From CAINOH01 sp041663565 (GTDB lineage: Archaea > Micrarchaeota > Micrarchaeia > Norongarragalinales > CAINOH01): a stretch of 58,863 bases of DNA. The stretch's first letter is position 1. The number at the start of each line of letters is the position of its first letter. A model generated the notes under the pieces. That model had not been told where the DNA came from. It made no database searches and saw only the letters and a program-made list of their open reading frames with translations. The translations under genes and the position numbers were made by a program. The stretch spans positions 1 to 58,863 of the forward strand of contig JBAYMJ010000007.1 of assembly GCA_041663565.1 (NCBI GenBank). The letters are read 5' to 3'. Shown here piece after piece: positions 33,055 through 41,488 of this stretch.

Positions 33055-33071
33055 AGTGAAGGTAAGGAAAG

Positions 33072-33578
33072 ATGATGTTTTTGGCAAGGGTCCCTCCAAG
33101 GCCGCCTGAGAGGCAGGAACAGAGGACAATGCTTCGGCAGGCGCCTGCCGCAGGCCAGCAACACGAACCTAGGCAAGAGCAGCCGCAGGCACCGCAACGG
33201 GAGCCTTCGCAGGCAAGGCCGGCCGTACTACAGCAGCAGATTCCGGCTGACGAGTTCGAGCAGATTTGCAGGCTCTTTGGCGCGCTTTCGGAGCGCGACA
33301 CAGGTCACACTGTGGTCCGCGTCTATAAGGTGGTCATCGAGCGGGCGCACCCGCAGAACGGCATCGGCTCAAGCGAGCTTGCGGAAATCGAGAGCCTCAA
33401 CAGGCTTACTGCCCTGCACCACCTCAACCGCCTGGCCGAGCTTGGCATGCTTGAGAAGCGCGGGCCGCGGTACTTTCCGCGCGACTTCGACGAGATATTC
33501 GACGAGTTCGAACAGCAGGCGATTGAGAACATCAAGCGCGCAAGGATGATTGCAAGGCAGTTGGAGAAGCAGGAATAG
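33072..33578 (+). CDS. Winged-helix regulator heading the chaperone operon
   Basis: This 168-aa protein has an N-terminal Gln/Pro/Arg-rich flexible region (to about residue 55), then a winged-helix domain: FEQICRLFGALSERD, KVVIERAHPQNGIGSSELAE, the recognition-helix region LNRLTALHHLNRLAELGMLE and the wing KRGPRYFPRDF, and a C-terminal amphipathic helix likely for dimerisation. The LTALHHLNRLAELGMLEKRG pattern is that of ArsR/MarR-like archaeal regulators. grpE follows 28 nt downstream, then dnaK. Twin palindromic sites cover its promoter. I infer that it represses the operon, playing the role HrcA or CtsR has in bacteria; it is not homologous to HrcA as far as I can see. Confidence 0.78.
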   Translation: MMFLARVPPRPPERQEQRTMLRQAPAAGQQHEPRQEQPQAPQREPSQARPAVLQQQIPADEFEQICRLFGALSERDTGHTVVRVYKVVIERAHPQNGIGSSELAEIESLNRLTALHHLNRLAELGMLEKRGPRYFPRDFDEIFDEFEQQAIENIKRARMIARQLEKQE

Positions 33579-33606
33579 GATTCGATTGAGAGTTGAGTGA
33601 TTTTTG

Positions 33607-34188
33607 ATGAAAACCGACGACAACGATGAAAACGCCGGCAAGAACGCCGAAAACAACGACGAGAAGGCCAAAGTCAAGGAAAAGGCGGCCATAAACGCCG
33701 AGGCCCAGACCGGCGACGCCAAAGAAGCGGAATGCGGCGCCGGCTGTCCGGAAGGCTGCATCGCAGTCGAGGACTACAAGAGGCTGGCAGCTGACTTTGA
33801 CAATTATAGGAGGCACGCGGAAAGCGTCGCACAGGACGGCAAGGCGCGCGGGAAAATGTACGTGGCTTCAGACCTGCTTGCACTTCTTGACGACTTCGAC
33901 TCCGCAATAGAGCATTACGAAAAGAACGAGGAAGTCAAGGCTGGGCTTGTCGGATTGCGAAAGAGGCTTTTCGACACGCTCAAGGCGCACGGCCTGGAGG
34001 AAATCGCGGGGTGCGAGGGCAAGAAGTTCGACCCTGAAGTTCAGGAGGCAGTGAGAACGGATGACAAGGCAGATGAAGGCATTGTTGCCTGCGAGCTCCG
34101 GAAGGGATATTCATTCTGCGGCCAGATTTTGCGCCACCCGATGGTGGTGGTTGGCAGCGGAAAGACAAATGAAGAGGGCAAGAAGTAG
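33607..34188 (+). CDS. grpE: GrpE nucleotide exchange factor
   Basis: This 193-aa co-chaperone releases ADP from DnaK. The N-terminal 50 residues are charged and disordered, with a Cys cluster ECGAGCPEGC. The GrpE long helix (EDYKRLAADFDNYRRHAESV) and the family block LALLDDFDSAIEHYE lead to the C-terminal beta domain (KFDPEVQEAVRTDDKADEGI, then LRKGYSFCGQILRHPMVVV). ATG 33607 is used; a TTG one codon upstream is possible. It sits between the winged-helix gene and dnaK (26-nt gap), so all three are one operon. Confidence 0.93.
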   Translation: MKTDDNDENAGKNAENNDEKAKVKEKAAINAEAQTGDAKEAECGAGCPEGCIAVEDYKRLAADFDNYRRHAESVAQDGKARGKMYVASDLLALLDDFDSAIEHYEKNEEVKAGLVGLRKRLFDTLKAHGLEEIAGCEGKKFDPEVQEAVRTDDKADEGIVACELRKGYSFCGQILRHPMVVVGSGKTNEEGKK

Positions 34189-34214
34189 TTTACGTTAAAA
34201 TCAGGTGAAAAAAT

Positions 34215-36152
34215 ATGGGAAAAATAATCGGAATAGATTTGGGGACAAGCAATTCGGCAGCTGCAGTGATGCAGGGCAACAGGCCGATAATCATACCTAG
34301 CGCCGAGGGCGCGACCGTGGCGGGAAAGACCGTGCCGTCGGTGGTGGCATTCACGAAGGACAACCAGGTCCTTGTGGGCGAGCCGGCAAGAAGGCAGGCC
34401 GCAACAAACCCTGACGGCACCATAGCTGCTGCAAAGCGCAAGATGGGCAGTGGCCAGAAGTACACGGTGAATGGCAAGGACTACACGCCGCAGGAAATCT
34501 CGGCATTCATCCTTTCAAAGATACGCAAGGACGCGGAGGCGTTCCTCGGCGAGCCGGTGACGCAGGCAGTCATCACGGTTCCCGCATACTTCAACGACAA
34601 CCAGCGCCAGGCAACAAAGGACGCGGGACTGATTGCTGGGCTTGAGGTGATGCGCCTCGTACCGGAGCCTACTGCAGCAGCAGTCGCCTACGGGATTGAC
34701 AAGACCGGAGCTGACCAGAAGATTCTCGTGTTCGACCTTGGAGGCGGCACCCTCGACGTCACGGTAATGGACTTTGGCGGCGGGGTGTTCGAAGTCAAGT
34801 CAACAAGCGGAGACACCCAGCTTGGCGGAACTGACATGGACAACGCCATCATCGAGTACATCGCAAGGGAGTTCAAGGCAAAGAACAAGATTGACCTTGC
34901 AGCTGACGGCCAGGCGATGGTCCGGCTGCGCGAGGCAGCAGAGAAAGCCAAGATTGAGCTTTCGACAGTGCTTGAGACGGACTTGAACGTGCCGTTCATC
35001 ACGCAGGACGTTACTGGAAAACCAGTCCACCTTGCGATGAGGATATCGCGGGCAACTCTTGAGAGCATCGTGCAGCCCATAGTGGAAAAGTGCAGGCACC
35101 CGCTGATGCAGGCAATCGAGGACGCCAAGCTCACTCCGGACAAGATTGACAAGATCATAATGGTCGGAGGACCCACTCGCATGCCGGTAATCCAGCGGTT
35201 CGTCGAAGGGCTTGTTGGAAAGAAGGTAGAGCGCGGAATCGACCCGATGGAGTGCGTAGCGCTTGGCGCTGCAGTGCAGGCGGGAATTCTGGGCGGCGAA
35301 GTCAAGGACCTGCTTTTGCTCGACGTAACTCCCCTGTCTCTTGGAATCGAGACGCTTGGAGGAGTGTTCACGAAGATTATCGAGCGCAACACCACAATCC
35401 CGACCAAGAAGAGCCAGGTGTTCTCAACAGCAGCTGACAACCAGCCGGCAGTGGACATCTACGTGTTCCAGGGAGAGCGGCCTACTGCGCGCGACAACGT
35501 GCTCTTGGGCAACTTCCAGCTTTCGGGAATCCCGCCTGCTGCGCGCGGGATGCCGCAAATCGAGGTCACGTTCGACATCGACTCCAACGGCATCCTCAAC
35601 GTCAGCGCGATGGACAAGGGCACCAAGAAGGAGCAGAAGATACGCATAATGGCTCCCAACAAGCTGTCCAAGGACCAGGTGGAAAAAGCTGTCAAGGAAG
35701 CCGAGGCGCACGCAACCGAGGACCGCGCACGCCTGGACGAGATTACTTTGCGCAACGAGGCCGACACTGCGGTGTGGGCAATCGCCAAGACGCTTGACGA
35801 CTACAAGGACAAGGTGCCTGCAGAGGTCAAGCTCAAGGTGGAGACCGCGGTTGTCGAGGTGAAGGAAGCGCTTTCCAAGAACGACACGGCAGTCCTCAAG
35901 ACAAAGATGGAGGAACTGCGCAAGGTCGAGCAGGAAATCGGCCAGGCAATCTACAAGGACGCAGGGACCCAAGGCCCCCAGCCCGGACAGGGACCGCAAG
36001 GCTCAGGCCCGGACACGGGACAAGCCGGGTTCGGCGGGGCAGGACCCGACCAGGGGTTCGGCGGAGCCGGCGCAGGACAAGGCCCGACAGGCCCCGGAGG
36101 AAATTCCGGCCCTGACGACGCGGTTGACGCGGAGTTCACCAAGAAGGGTTAG
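34215..36152 (+). CDS. dnaK: DnaK (Hsp70) chaperone
   Basis: This 645-aa ATP-driven chaperone is full length. The ATPase domain has KIIGIDLGTSNSAAAV, VPAYFNDNQRQATKDAG, VPEPTAAAVAYG, VFDLGGGTLDVTVMD and MVGGPTRMPVIQRFV; the substrate-binding domain has LLLDVTPLSLGIETLGGVFT. A helical lid follows, and the last 40 residues are a Gly/Pro/Gln-rich tail ending DDAVDAEFTKKG. An AGGTGA Shine-Dalgarno precedes ATG 34215. A perfect 11-bp hairpin follows the stop. hsp70 in archaea is commonly regarded as acquired from bacteria. Confidence 0.97.
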   Translation: MGKIIGIDLGTSNSAAAVMQGNRPIIIPSAEGATVAGKTVPSVVAFTKDNQVLVGEPARRQAATNPDGTIAAAKRKMGSGQKYTVNGKDYTPQEISAFILSKIRKDAEAFLGEPVTQAVITVPAYFNDNQRQATKDAGLIAGLEVMRLVPEPTAAAVAYGIDKTGADQKILVFDLGGGTLDVTVMDFGGGVFEVKSTSGDTQLGGTDMDNAIIEYIAREFKAKNKIDLAADGQAMVRLREAAEKAKIELSTVLETDLNVPFITQDVTGKPVHLAMRISRATLESIVQPIVEKCRHPLMQAIEDAKLTPDKIDKIIMVGGPTRMPVIQRFVEGLVGKKVERGIDPMECVALGAAVQAGILGGEVKDLLLLDVTPLSLGIETLGGVFTKIIERNTTIPTKKSQVFSTAADNQPAVDIYVFQGERPTARDNVLLGNFQLSGIPPAARGMPQIEVTFDIDSNGILNVSAMDKGTKKEQKIRIMAPNKLSKDQVEKAVKEAEAHATEDRARLDEITLRNEADTAVWAIAKTLDDYKDKVPAEVKLKVETAVVEVKEALSKNDTAVLKTKMEELRKVEQEIGQAIYKDAGTQGPQPGQGPQGSGPDTGQAGFGGAGPDQGFGGAGAGQGPTGPGGNSGPDDAVDAEFTKKG

Positions 36153-36172
36153 ACGAGTACTATTGGGTAAAA

Positions 36173-36211
36173 GGGGAAACGGGGAAGAATACCACCCCCT
36201 CCCGTTTCCCC
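36173..36211 (+). terminator. dnaK 3' hairpin terminator
   Basis: GGGGAAACGGG (36173-36183) and CCCGTTTCCCC (36201-36211) are perfect complements with a 17-nt loop, 21 nt after the dnaK stop, followed by the T-rich tract CCCCTTTTATTTTTCC. It separates dnaK from dnaJ, which then needs its own promoter or read-through. Confidence 0.75.
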
Positions 36212-36322
36212 GACAATCCCAATCCCCTTTTATTTTTCCTTCCCGTTGAATTGTAGTTTGTTTTTTTGCAAATTCTAAAAACCATAAAGGCTCTCAAGAA
36301 ATCCAGAAGGTTCAACCCATAA

Positions 36323-37483
36323 ATGGCTTCAAAGCGGGACTATTACGAAGTGCTCGGCGTCTCCAAGAGCGCAAGCGTTGAGGAAATCAAGTCATCTTAC
36401 CGCAAGCTCGCGCTCCAGTACCACCCCGACCGCAACAAGGGCGCGGAGGCAGAGGCGAAGTTCAAGGAAATCAGCGAAGCCTACGCAGTGCTTTCGGATG
36501 CAAGCAAGCGCAAGCTGTATGACCAGTACGGGCCGGACGGCTTCTCGCACCAGTTCTCGCAGGAGGACATATTCCGCGGAGCCGACTTCGAGAGCATATT
36601 CCGAAACACCGGCTTCTACGACTCCGACGACCTCGGCACGTTCGGCGACATATTCTCGTCGTTCTTCGGCCAGCAGTTCGCGGGGCAGGCAGTGCAGCAG
36701 CGCGGACGCAGCCTCCAATATGAAATGGAGATTACGCTAAAGGAAGCGTTCACGGGCACGACCCGGGACATCACCCTTCGCCACTCCGTCCAGTGCACGC
36801 ACTGCAAGGGGACGCGGGCGGAGCCCGGCTCGCAGGTGCGCAAGTGCCTTGCCTGCGGCGGCACGGGACAGGCGAGGCAGGTGCGCAGGTCAGGATACAC
36901 CCAGTTCGTCACAATAGGCGCGTGCAGGGCCTGCTCGGGCACCGGAAAGACGTTCGACAAGGAGTGCTCGCAGTGCCAAGGGAAGGGCACGACCCACAGG
37001 CAGGAGACGATTACGGTCAAGATTCCCGCAGGGGCGTACGAGGGCCTTACGTTGAAGCTCCGCGGACAGGGCGAGGCAAGCGCAGACGGCGGCTCGATGG
37101 GCGACCTTTACGTCATAGTCTCGGTAAGGCCCGACAGCACGTTCCAAGTCGACGGCCTGGACCTGCATATGGACCGCAAGATTTCATTCTCGCAAGCCGC
37201 GCTCGGCGCCACGCTCCCCGTACCCACGATAGACGGCGGCGAGGCCGAGGTGCGCATACCCGCAGGCACGCAGACTCGCACCAAGTTCAGGCTCCGCGGC
37301 CAGGGGATGCCCTCGATGGACGGCGATGGAAGGGGCGACCAGATTGTGCGCGTGATTGTGCAGACTCCGACCCACCCGAACAGCCAGCAGCGCGAATACT
37401 TGGAAGCGCTGGACACCGGTGCAATCGTTGAAAAGAAGGGCAGGAAAAAGAAGAAAGGGTTCCTTGGAAGCATACTCGGATGA
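36323..37483 (+). CDS. dnaJ: DnaJ (Hsp40) co-chaperone
   Basis: This 386-aa type I DnaJ stimulates DnaK ATPase and delivers substrates. The J domain (residues 4-70) has the HPD motif in LQYHPDRNKG. A short Phe-rich linker follows. The four zinc-binding repeats are CTHCKGTR, CLACGGTG, CRACSGTG and CSQCQGKG; the substrate-binding C-terminal domains include LRGQGEASADGGSMGDLYV and LPVPTIDGGEAEVRIPAGTQ. It lies 170 bp downstream of dnaK in the same direction but beyond a terminator-like hairpin; CCATAAAGG upstream is only a weak TATA candidate. None of the GTTAA-type operators is seen here. Confidence 0.96.
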   Translation: MASKRDYYEVLGVSKSASVEEIKSSYRKLALQYHPDRNKGAEAEAKFKEISEAYAVLSDASKRKLYDQYGPDGFSHQFSQEDIFRGADFESIFRNTGFYDSDDLGTFGDIFSSFFGQQFAGQAVQQRGRSLQYEMEITLKEAFTGTTRDITLRHSVQCTHCKGTRAEPGSQVRKCLACGGTGQARQVRRSGYTQFVTIGACRACSGTGKTFDKECSQCQGKGTTHRQETITVKIPAGAYEGLTLKLRGQGEASADGGSMGDLYVIVSVRPDSTFQVDGLDLHMDRKISFSQAALGATLPVPTIDGGEAEVRIPAGTQTRTKFRLRGQGMPSMDGDGRGDQIVRVIVQTPTHPNSQQREYLEALDTGAIVEKKGRKKKKGFLGSILG

Positions 37484-37544
37484 GCTTTTGCCTTTCGCCA
37501 GAAAACATTTTCCGCAATTTTCCCTCGCAAACCCCGCAAATACC

Positions 37545-37722
37545 TTATAAAATATTGGCGCATTAGCTTTTGCGAGAGGTAAAACCCATTTAGGGCCCGT
37601 TTGGAGCGTTGAACTATCGAGTTTGCCCTCCGAATGTCGCATTTAAAAGGATTTTTTCTCTACAATGGTTTGCCGCAACGCGGCTCGTAACGTTTACACA
37701 AGGAAAAAAGGAGGGACCTGGA
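37545..37722 (+). promoter_or_regulatory. ftsZ promoter, long leader and strong Shine-Dalgarno
   Basis: TTATAAAATA (37545-37554) is a strong TATA box. It would start transcription around 37575-37580, about 145 nt before the ftsZ ATG, unlike most genes here whose TATA boxes sit 25-35 nt before the start. The leader ends with GGAGG about 8 nt before the ATG. In-frame codons upstream of 37723 give no FtsZ-like sequence. Confidence 0.6.
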
Positions 37723-38802
37723 ATGGAAGACATCGTCAAGTCTGCTATTACTTCTGGAGTAACGCAGAGAAAGGAAAAGACCAACGAGGAATTCGAAGAG
37801 ATAAAAATCAGCGTCTTCGGAGTCGGAGGCGGCGGCAACAACACGGTCAACCGCATCGCAAAGCTCGGGGTGCAGGGCGCGCACCTTTACGCGGCCAACT
37901 CGGACAGGCAGCACCTGAACATACTTTCTGAAAGCATCAACAAGCTGCTCATCGGAAAGAGCGTGACCCGCGGACTTGGCTGCGGAGGATACCCCGAAGT
38001 AGGGGCAAAGTGCGCGGAAACGGACCGCGAGCAGCTTTCCAAGATGCTCGAGGGCACGCACCTCGTGTTCCTGACCGCAGGAATGGGAGGAGGAACCGGC
38101 ACTGGCGCAGCGCCGGTAATCGCCCAGATTGCGAAGGAGCAGGGCGCAATAGTCATCGCGATGGTGACCTACCCGTTCGCGCTTGAGCGAGCGCGCCTGC
38201 AGAAGGCCGACGAGGGCATCCAGAAGATGCGCCAGTGCTGCGACTCGGTAATCATCCTTGACAACAACAGGCTCGTGCAGCTCGTGCCGAACCTGCCGAT
38301 GAACCAGGCGTTCCTGGTGGCGGACGAAATCCTTGCAAAGGCAATCGGAGGGCTCGTATTCACCCTCACCCAGCCTTCGATGGTCAACATTGACTTCGCT
38401 GACGTCCGCGCAATCATGGGCAACGGCGACTTGGGAATGATTGCAGTAGGCTCTGGCAAGGGCAACAACAAAGTCGAGGACGCCTGCAAAGGCGTGATGG
38501 AGAACAGGCTCCTTGACGTGGACTTCGCTGGCGCGAAGGGCGCAATCATCCACGTCGCGGGAGGCTCGGACCTTACCCTCGGCGACACCATCCACGCCGG
38601 CGAGATGATCACCGACCAGATGGACCCGTCCGCATCGGTCAAGTGGGGCGCGCGCGTGATGAACAACTTCGACGGCAAGATGGAGATTACCGCCATAGTC
38701 ACCGGAGTGAAGTCGCCGCAGATACTCGGCCGCGCATACGAGGGCCCGGCGAAGAAGGCCAAGGCAAAGGACGACTTCGACGGCATAGAGATTGTGGGAT
38801 AA
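37723..38802 (+). CDS. ftsZ: Cell division GTPase FtsZ
   Basis: This 359-aa tubulin homologue forms the division ring. The nucleotide-binding loops are visible: FGVGGGGNNTVNRI (T1), AANSDRQHL, TAGMGGGTGTGAAPVIA (tubulin signature, T4) and NIDFADVRAIMGNGDLGMIA (T7 synergy loop with the GTPase Asp). The C-terminal domain ends PQILGRAYEGPAKKAKAKDD and then DFDGIEIVG, a short tail resembling the archaeal FtsZ end. ATG at 37723 is fixed by the GGAGG site. It is monocistronic, with a T-rich terminator after it. Only one FtsZ is in the window. Confidence 0.96.
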   Translation: MEDIVKSAITSGVTQRKEKTNEEFEEIKISVFGVGGGGNNTVNRIAKLGVQGAHLYAANSDRQHLNILSESINKLLIGKSVTRGLGCGGYPEVGAKCAETDREQLSKMLEGTHLVFLTAGMGGGTGTGAAPVIAQIAKEQGAIVIAMVTYPFALERARLQKADEGIQKMRQCCDSVIILDNNRLVQLVPNLPMNQAFLVADEILAKAIGGLVFTLTQPSMVNIDFADVRAIMGNGDLGMIAVGSGKGNNKVEDACKGVMENRLLDVDFAGAKGAIIHVAGGSDLTLGDTIHAGEMITDQMDPSASVKWGARVMNNFDGKMEITAIVTGVKSPQILGRAYEGPAKKAKAKDDFDGIEIVG

Positions 38803-38814
38803 ATTCCCATCTTC

Positions 38815-38856
38815 CTTCCTTTTTTCTTGTTTTTTCTTTTGACCTTCTTTTTTAGC
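38815..38856 (+). terminator. T-rich terminator of ftsZ
   Basis: Starting 13 nt after the ftsZ stop, several long T runs (CCTTTTTTC, TTGTTTTTTC, TTCTTTTTTAG) occur within about 40 nt, matching archaeal intrinsic termination signals. Confidence 0.7.
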
Positions 38857-38928
38857 AATCGTTTCTGACTCTTTTTCCCCGATTTTTATCCAAAAGCCCA
38901 TTAAACACCGGCAGCGATTATTGTCTTG

Positions 38929-40047
38929 ATGAAAAAGACAGCCGCAACAGCAAAGCTCATCTTCGCCCCTGGAGAAAAGGACGCCGACATCTACTACGCG
39001 ACCGGGATGTCCACGACTGACCCTTATCTTTACCTGGAGCAGGGCAAAAGGAAGGTCATGTTTGCAAGCGCGCTTGAGTGCTCGCGCGCAAAGAAGCACG
39101 CCAGGTGCGGCGTGGAAGCCCTGCCTGTGCCCAAGACGGATGCCGAGAAGAAGATGGGCCCGACAATAATGGCAATCAAGGCAAAGAAAATACGCAGCGC
39201 CTCGGTTCCCTACGACTTCCCGACCGGGCTTGCGCAGAAGCTTTCCGAGTACGGCATCAAGGCTACTGCGATGCAGTGGCCGCAGTTTTTCAAGGAGCGC
39301 GAGGTGAAGTCCGAGCGCGAAATCCGCATGATTGCACGGTCGCAGGAGATGGCCCAGCAGGCCATAGAGATGGCGGCGGGAATCATCGCGAAGGCGAGGC
39401 CGGACAAGCCAGGCAGGCTCGTCTTTGATGGCAAGGTCCTGACAAGCGAATTCCTGCACGGCCGCATCGCAAACTTCCTTTCAAGCCACGGGCTTGAGGC
39501 GGGAGAGACCATCGTAAGCAGCGGCCCGGATACCTCGATGCCCCACGAGCGCGGAAGCGGGCCGATTTGGAACGACTCCCAGGTAATACTGGACATCTTC
39601 CCGCAGGACCTTTCAACGCGCTATTACGGCGACGTCACAAGGACGATGTTCAAGGGAGAGCCTTCAGCCGAGTTCGTGCGCATGTACGAAGCCGTGAGGA
39701 GCGTGCAGCAGGGCTGCCTTGACAGGCTGCGCGACGGCGCGGTTGGAAGCGAAATTTACAAATATGCTGTGGAGCAGTTCGAAAAGAAAGGCTACAAGAA
39801 GACGAAAACAAAAGAAGGACTGTTTGGTTTCACCCACAGCCTAGGCCACGGCCTGGGCCTGGACGTCCACGAAGAACCAAGGCTTAGCCTAACTGGCGGA
39901 AGGCTGGATGCAGGAAACGTGGTCACTGTTGAGCCGGGGCTTTACTACCCAAAAATCGGCGGCGCCAGGATAGAGGACACGGTTGTTGTGACCAAGACCG
40001 GCCACAGGAACCTGACTAGGCTTTCCAAGGAGCTACAAATACTGTAA
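38929..40047 (+). CDS. M24-family metallopeptidase (Xaa-Pro dipeptidase-like)
   Basis: This 372-aa cytosolic protein has the two-domain layout of prolidases: an N-terminal creatinase-like domain (to about residue 125) and a C-terminal pita-bread catalytic domain. The five metal ligands can be picked out in order: Asp in VILDIFPQD, Asp in YYGDVTRT, His in HSLGHGLGLDVHE, Glu in VTVEPGLYY and Glu in ARIEDTVVV. It should remove N-terminal residues preceding proline from short peptides. ATG 38929 is used, one codon after a TTG. It follows ftsZ but is separated by a terminator-like T tract. Confidence 0.92.
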   Translation: MKKTAATAKLIFAPGEKDADIYYATGMSTTDPYLYLEQGKRKVMFASALECSRAKKHARCGVEALPVPKTDAEKKMGPTIMAIKAKKIRSASVPYDFPTGLAQKLSEYGIKATAMQWPQFFKEREVKSEREIRMIARSQEMAQQAIEMAAGIIAKARPDKPGRLVFDGKVLTSEFLHGRIANFLSSHGLEAGETIVSSGPDTSMPHERGSGPIWNDSQVILDIFPQDLSTRYYGDVTRTMFKGEPSAEFVRMYEAVRSVQQGCLDRLRDGAVGSEIYKYAVEQFEKKGYKKTKTKEGLFGFTHSLGHGLGLDVHEEPRLSLTGGRLDAGNVVTVEPGLYYPKIGGARIEDTVVVTKTGHRNLTRLSKELQIL

Positions 40048-40071
40048 AAAATAGTATAGAGACTGAAAAAA

Positions 40072-40194
40072 ATGATTCAAATCATGGATTATCTGATTCC
40101 AGAAAATCAGATTATATGCGTAATAATACTCGCAGTTTGCATCGGAATTGGAATCTACTTTTGGCTAAAAGACGGAAACAGAACAACGAAATAA
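40072..40194 (+). CDS. 40-aa single-TM microprotein (hypothetical)
   Basis: This short frame encodes MIQIMDYLIPENQIICVIIL followed by AVCIGIGIYFWLKDGNRTTK. The hydrophobic run of about 19 residues (IICVIILAVCIGIGIYFWL) flanked by a charged C terminus looks like one membrane helix with Lys/Arg inside. The DNA is clearly more AT-rich than the neighbouring genes. A TATA-like AATAGTATAG lies about 20 nt before the ATG. It sits alone between the M24 peptidase and the convergent 312-aa gene. Chance cannot be excluded. Confidence 0.45.
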   Translation: MIQIMDYLIPENQIICVIILAVCIGIGIYFWLKDGNRTTK

Positions 40195-40199
40195 TACCA

Positions 40200-41138
40200 C
40201 TAGCAGAGGACCAAGTAGTCGAGTATGTTGTTTATCAGGCCCTTCGAGGGCGAGTCCTCGAGCGGGAACGCAACATAGACCGCTGACACGCGCGGGTTGC
40301 GCACCTCTACGATGGCCGGGTAACTCAGCGAGCCGACCTTGAGCTTGGTCACCTGCGATGCTCCGGACGGGTTGAACGTGACAACCGCGAACGGCACGTC
40401 GGCCTTGAACGTGATTTCGTCAACTAGGTCTGAGACCATCAGGTTGTCCGTTGCGACGCGCACCATCGTGACATTTGACGTGGCGTTGAACAGCGAGGAG
40501 TATTTCACGCCAAGGTAGGAAGAGAGCGGTCCGAAGCCGCCCATCGCGTTGGTGGTGTTGAGGTCCTGCATGAAGGCCTCGTAATATCCCGGCTCGGATA
40601 CGTTGAGCGCAAGTGCCTGGTCGATGTCAATCTGCTGGTAATAGTATTCCGTCCCCGCGTCGCCTATCCATATTATGACCCCGCCGGAGGCTATGTACTT
40701 CTTCACCGCGTTCATCTGTGCTGGCGTGATGCGCCTTGCGCGCTCGAAGAACACCACGTCGTAGCCCTTGATGCTTTCGTATGCGAAGTCCTCGATGCGC
40801 AGCATCACGGGCACGGTGTAGGGCTTGGCCTGGTCCAGCCGCTCCTGTTGGATGCGGGTGGACAGCTTATCCGGGTCGCCTATGCCCTCGTCGCCGTAAA
40901 CTATCGCCATCTTGGATGCCGGGCCGTTGAGGTAGGTGCAGTAGACTTCGCACCAGTTGGTGGGAAGGTTCACGGGCCCTATCTTGAGCACCTGCGAGCA
41001 GTGTATCCAGCGGAACTTGGTAAGGAGCACGAGCAGGATGAGCAAAAGGCCGACGAGCACGAGGATGCGCGGAACCTCGGTGACCAAGGTCTGCACTAGC
41101 GAAGGGCTTTCCGAAGTGCGCTGGTATTCGCCGGGCAT
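40200..41138 (-). CDS. Single-TM membrane protein with Rossmann/GATase-like domain
   Basis: This 312-aa protein has a short Ser-rich N terminus, one membrane helix (VPRILVLVGLLLILLVLLTKF, about 22-42) and a large outer domain. ASKMAIVYGDEGIGDPDKLS, YDVVFFERARRITPAQMNAV and KKYIASGGVIIWIGDAGTEY follow the alternating strand/helix pattern of class I glutamine-amidotransferase-like (ThuA/DUF4350-like) domains, without an obvious catalytic Cys. The function is unknown. It diverges from secG over a 56-bp region containing one AT-rich element that could serve both. Confidence 0.62.
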   Translation of the reverse strand: MPGEYQRTSESPSLVQTLVTEVPRILVLVGLLLILLVLLTKFRWIHCSQVLKIGPVNLPTNWCEVYCTYLNGPASKMAIVYGDEGIGDPDKLSTRIQQERLDQAKPYTVPVMLRIEDFAYESIKGYDVVFFERARRITPAQMNAVKKYIASGGVIIWIGDAGTEYYYQQIDIDQALALNVSEPGYYEAFMQDLNTTNAMGGFGPLSSYLGVKYSSLFNATSNVTMVRVATDNLMVSDLVDEITFKADVPFAVVTFNPSGASQVTKLKVGSLSYPAIVEVRNPRVSAVYVAFPLEDSPSKGLINNILDYLVLC

Positions 41139-41159
41139 ATTGAATAGAGTGATTTGTGC

Positions 41160-41169
41160 GAATATTTAA
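41160..41169. promoter_or_regulatory. Shared TATA-like element of secG and the divergent membrane-protein gene
   Basis: The near-symmetric AATATTTAAA is the only TATA-like element in the 56 bp between the two divergent start codons (41138 minus, 41195 plus). It lies 26-35 nt from the secG ATG and 22-31 nt from the other ATG, correct for leaderless transcripts in both directions. Confidence 0.55.
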
Positions 41170-41194
41170 AACAGCCGAAAGGCAAAATGGTTCC

Positions 41195-41353
41195 ATGGCA
41201 GAAGACAGGATTTCAGCCCCCCAGTCGAGCGCGGGGCTCGTACGGTACTACGACGTCACCTCAAGCAAGGTGCGCATCACGCCCGAGATAGTCATCGGCT
41301 TTTCGGTGCTGGTCATCGTGCTCGAGATAATCGTCGGCAGGCTGATGAAGTAA
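41195..41353 (+). CDS. secG: Sec61-beta / SecG subunit of the archaeal translocon
   Basis: This 52-aa tail-anchored protein matches archaeal Sec61-beta. The Ser/Ala-rich N terminus (AEDRISAPQSSAGLVRYYD) carries the SSAGL-x-RYY/F signature, followed by SKVRITPEIVIGFSVLVIVL, the conserved SPE/TPE and the single TM, ending VGRLMK. It partners SecY and SecE for protein export and membrane insertion, which is in keeping with the many secreted proteins encoded nearby. ATG 41195 gives the usual family length. Confidence 0.92.
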   Translation: MAEDRISAPQSSAGLVRYYDVTSSKVRITPEIVIGFSVLVIVLEIIVGRLMK

Positions 41354-41488
41354 AAGCCCGCAATCCCGGTTGGCTAAAGAGCAGCACTGATTGTTTAGCG
41401 GAAGCGCGGGTTAGCAAGAAGGCCGCCTACGCCCGGCGCCTCCTTGGCTTTGCGAGGAATTTTAAACAGATAAAGACAAGTTGAAATT

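Noticed and set aside
37660..39459. A very long (599-codon) open frame antisense to ftsZ and the M24 peptidase
   Set aside because: It is explained by codon bias of the two well-identified plus-strand genes (few antisense stops in GC-rich DNA), has no domain that I recognise, and crosses the intergenic T-rich terminator.
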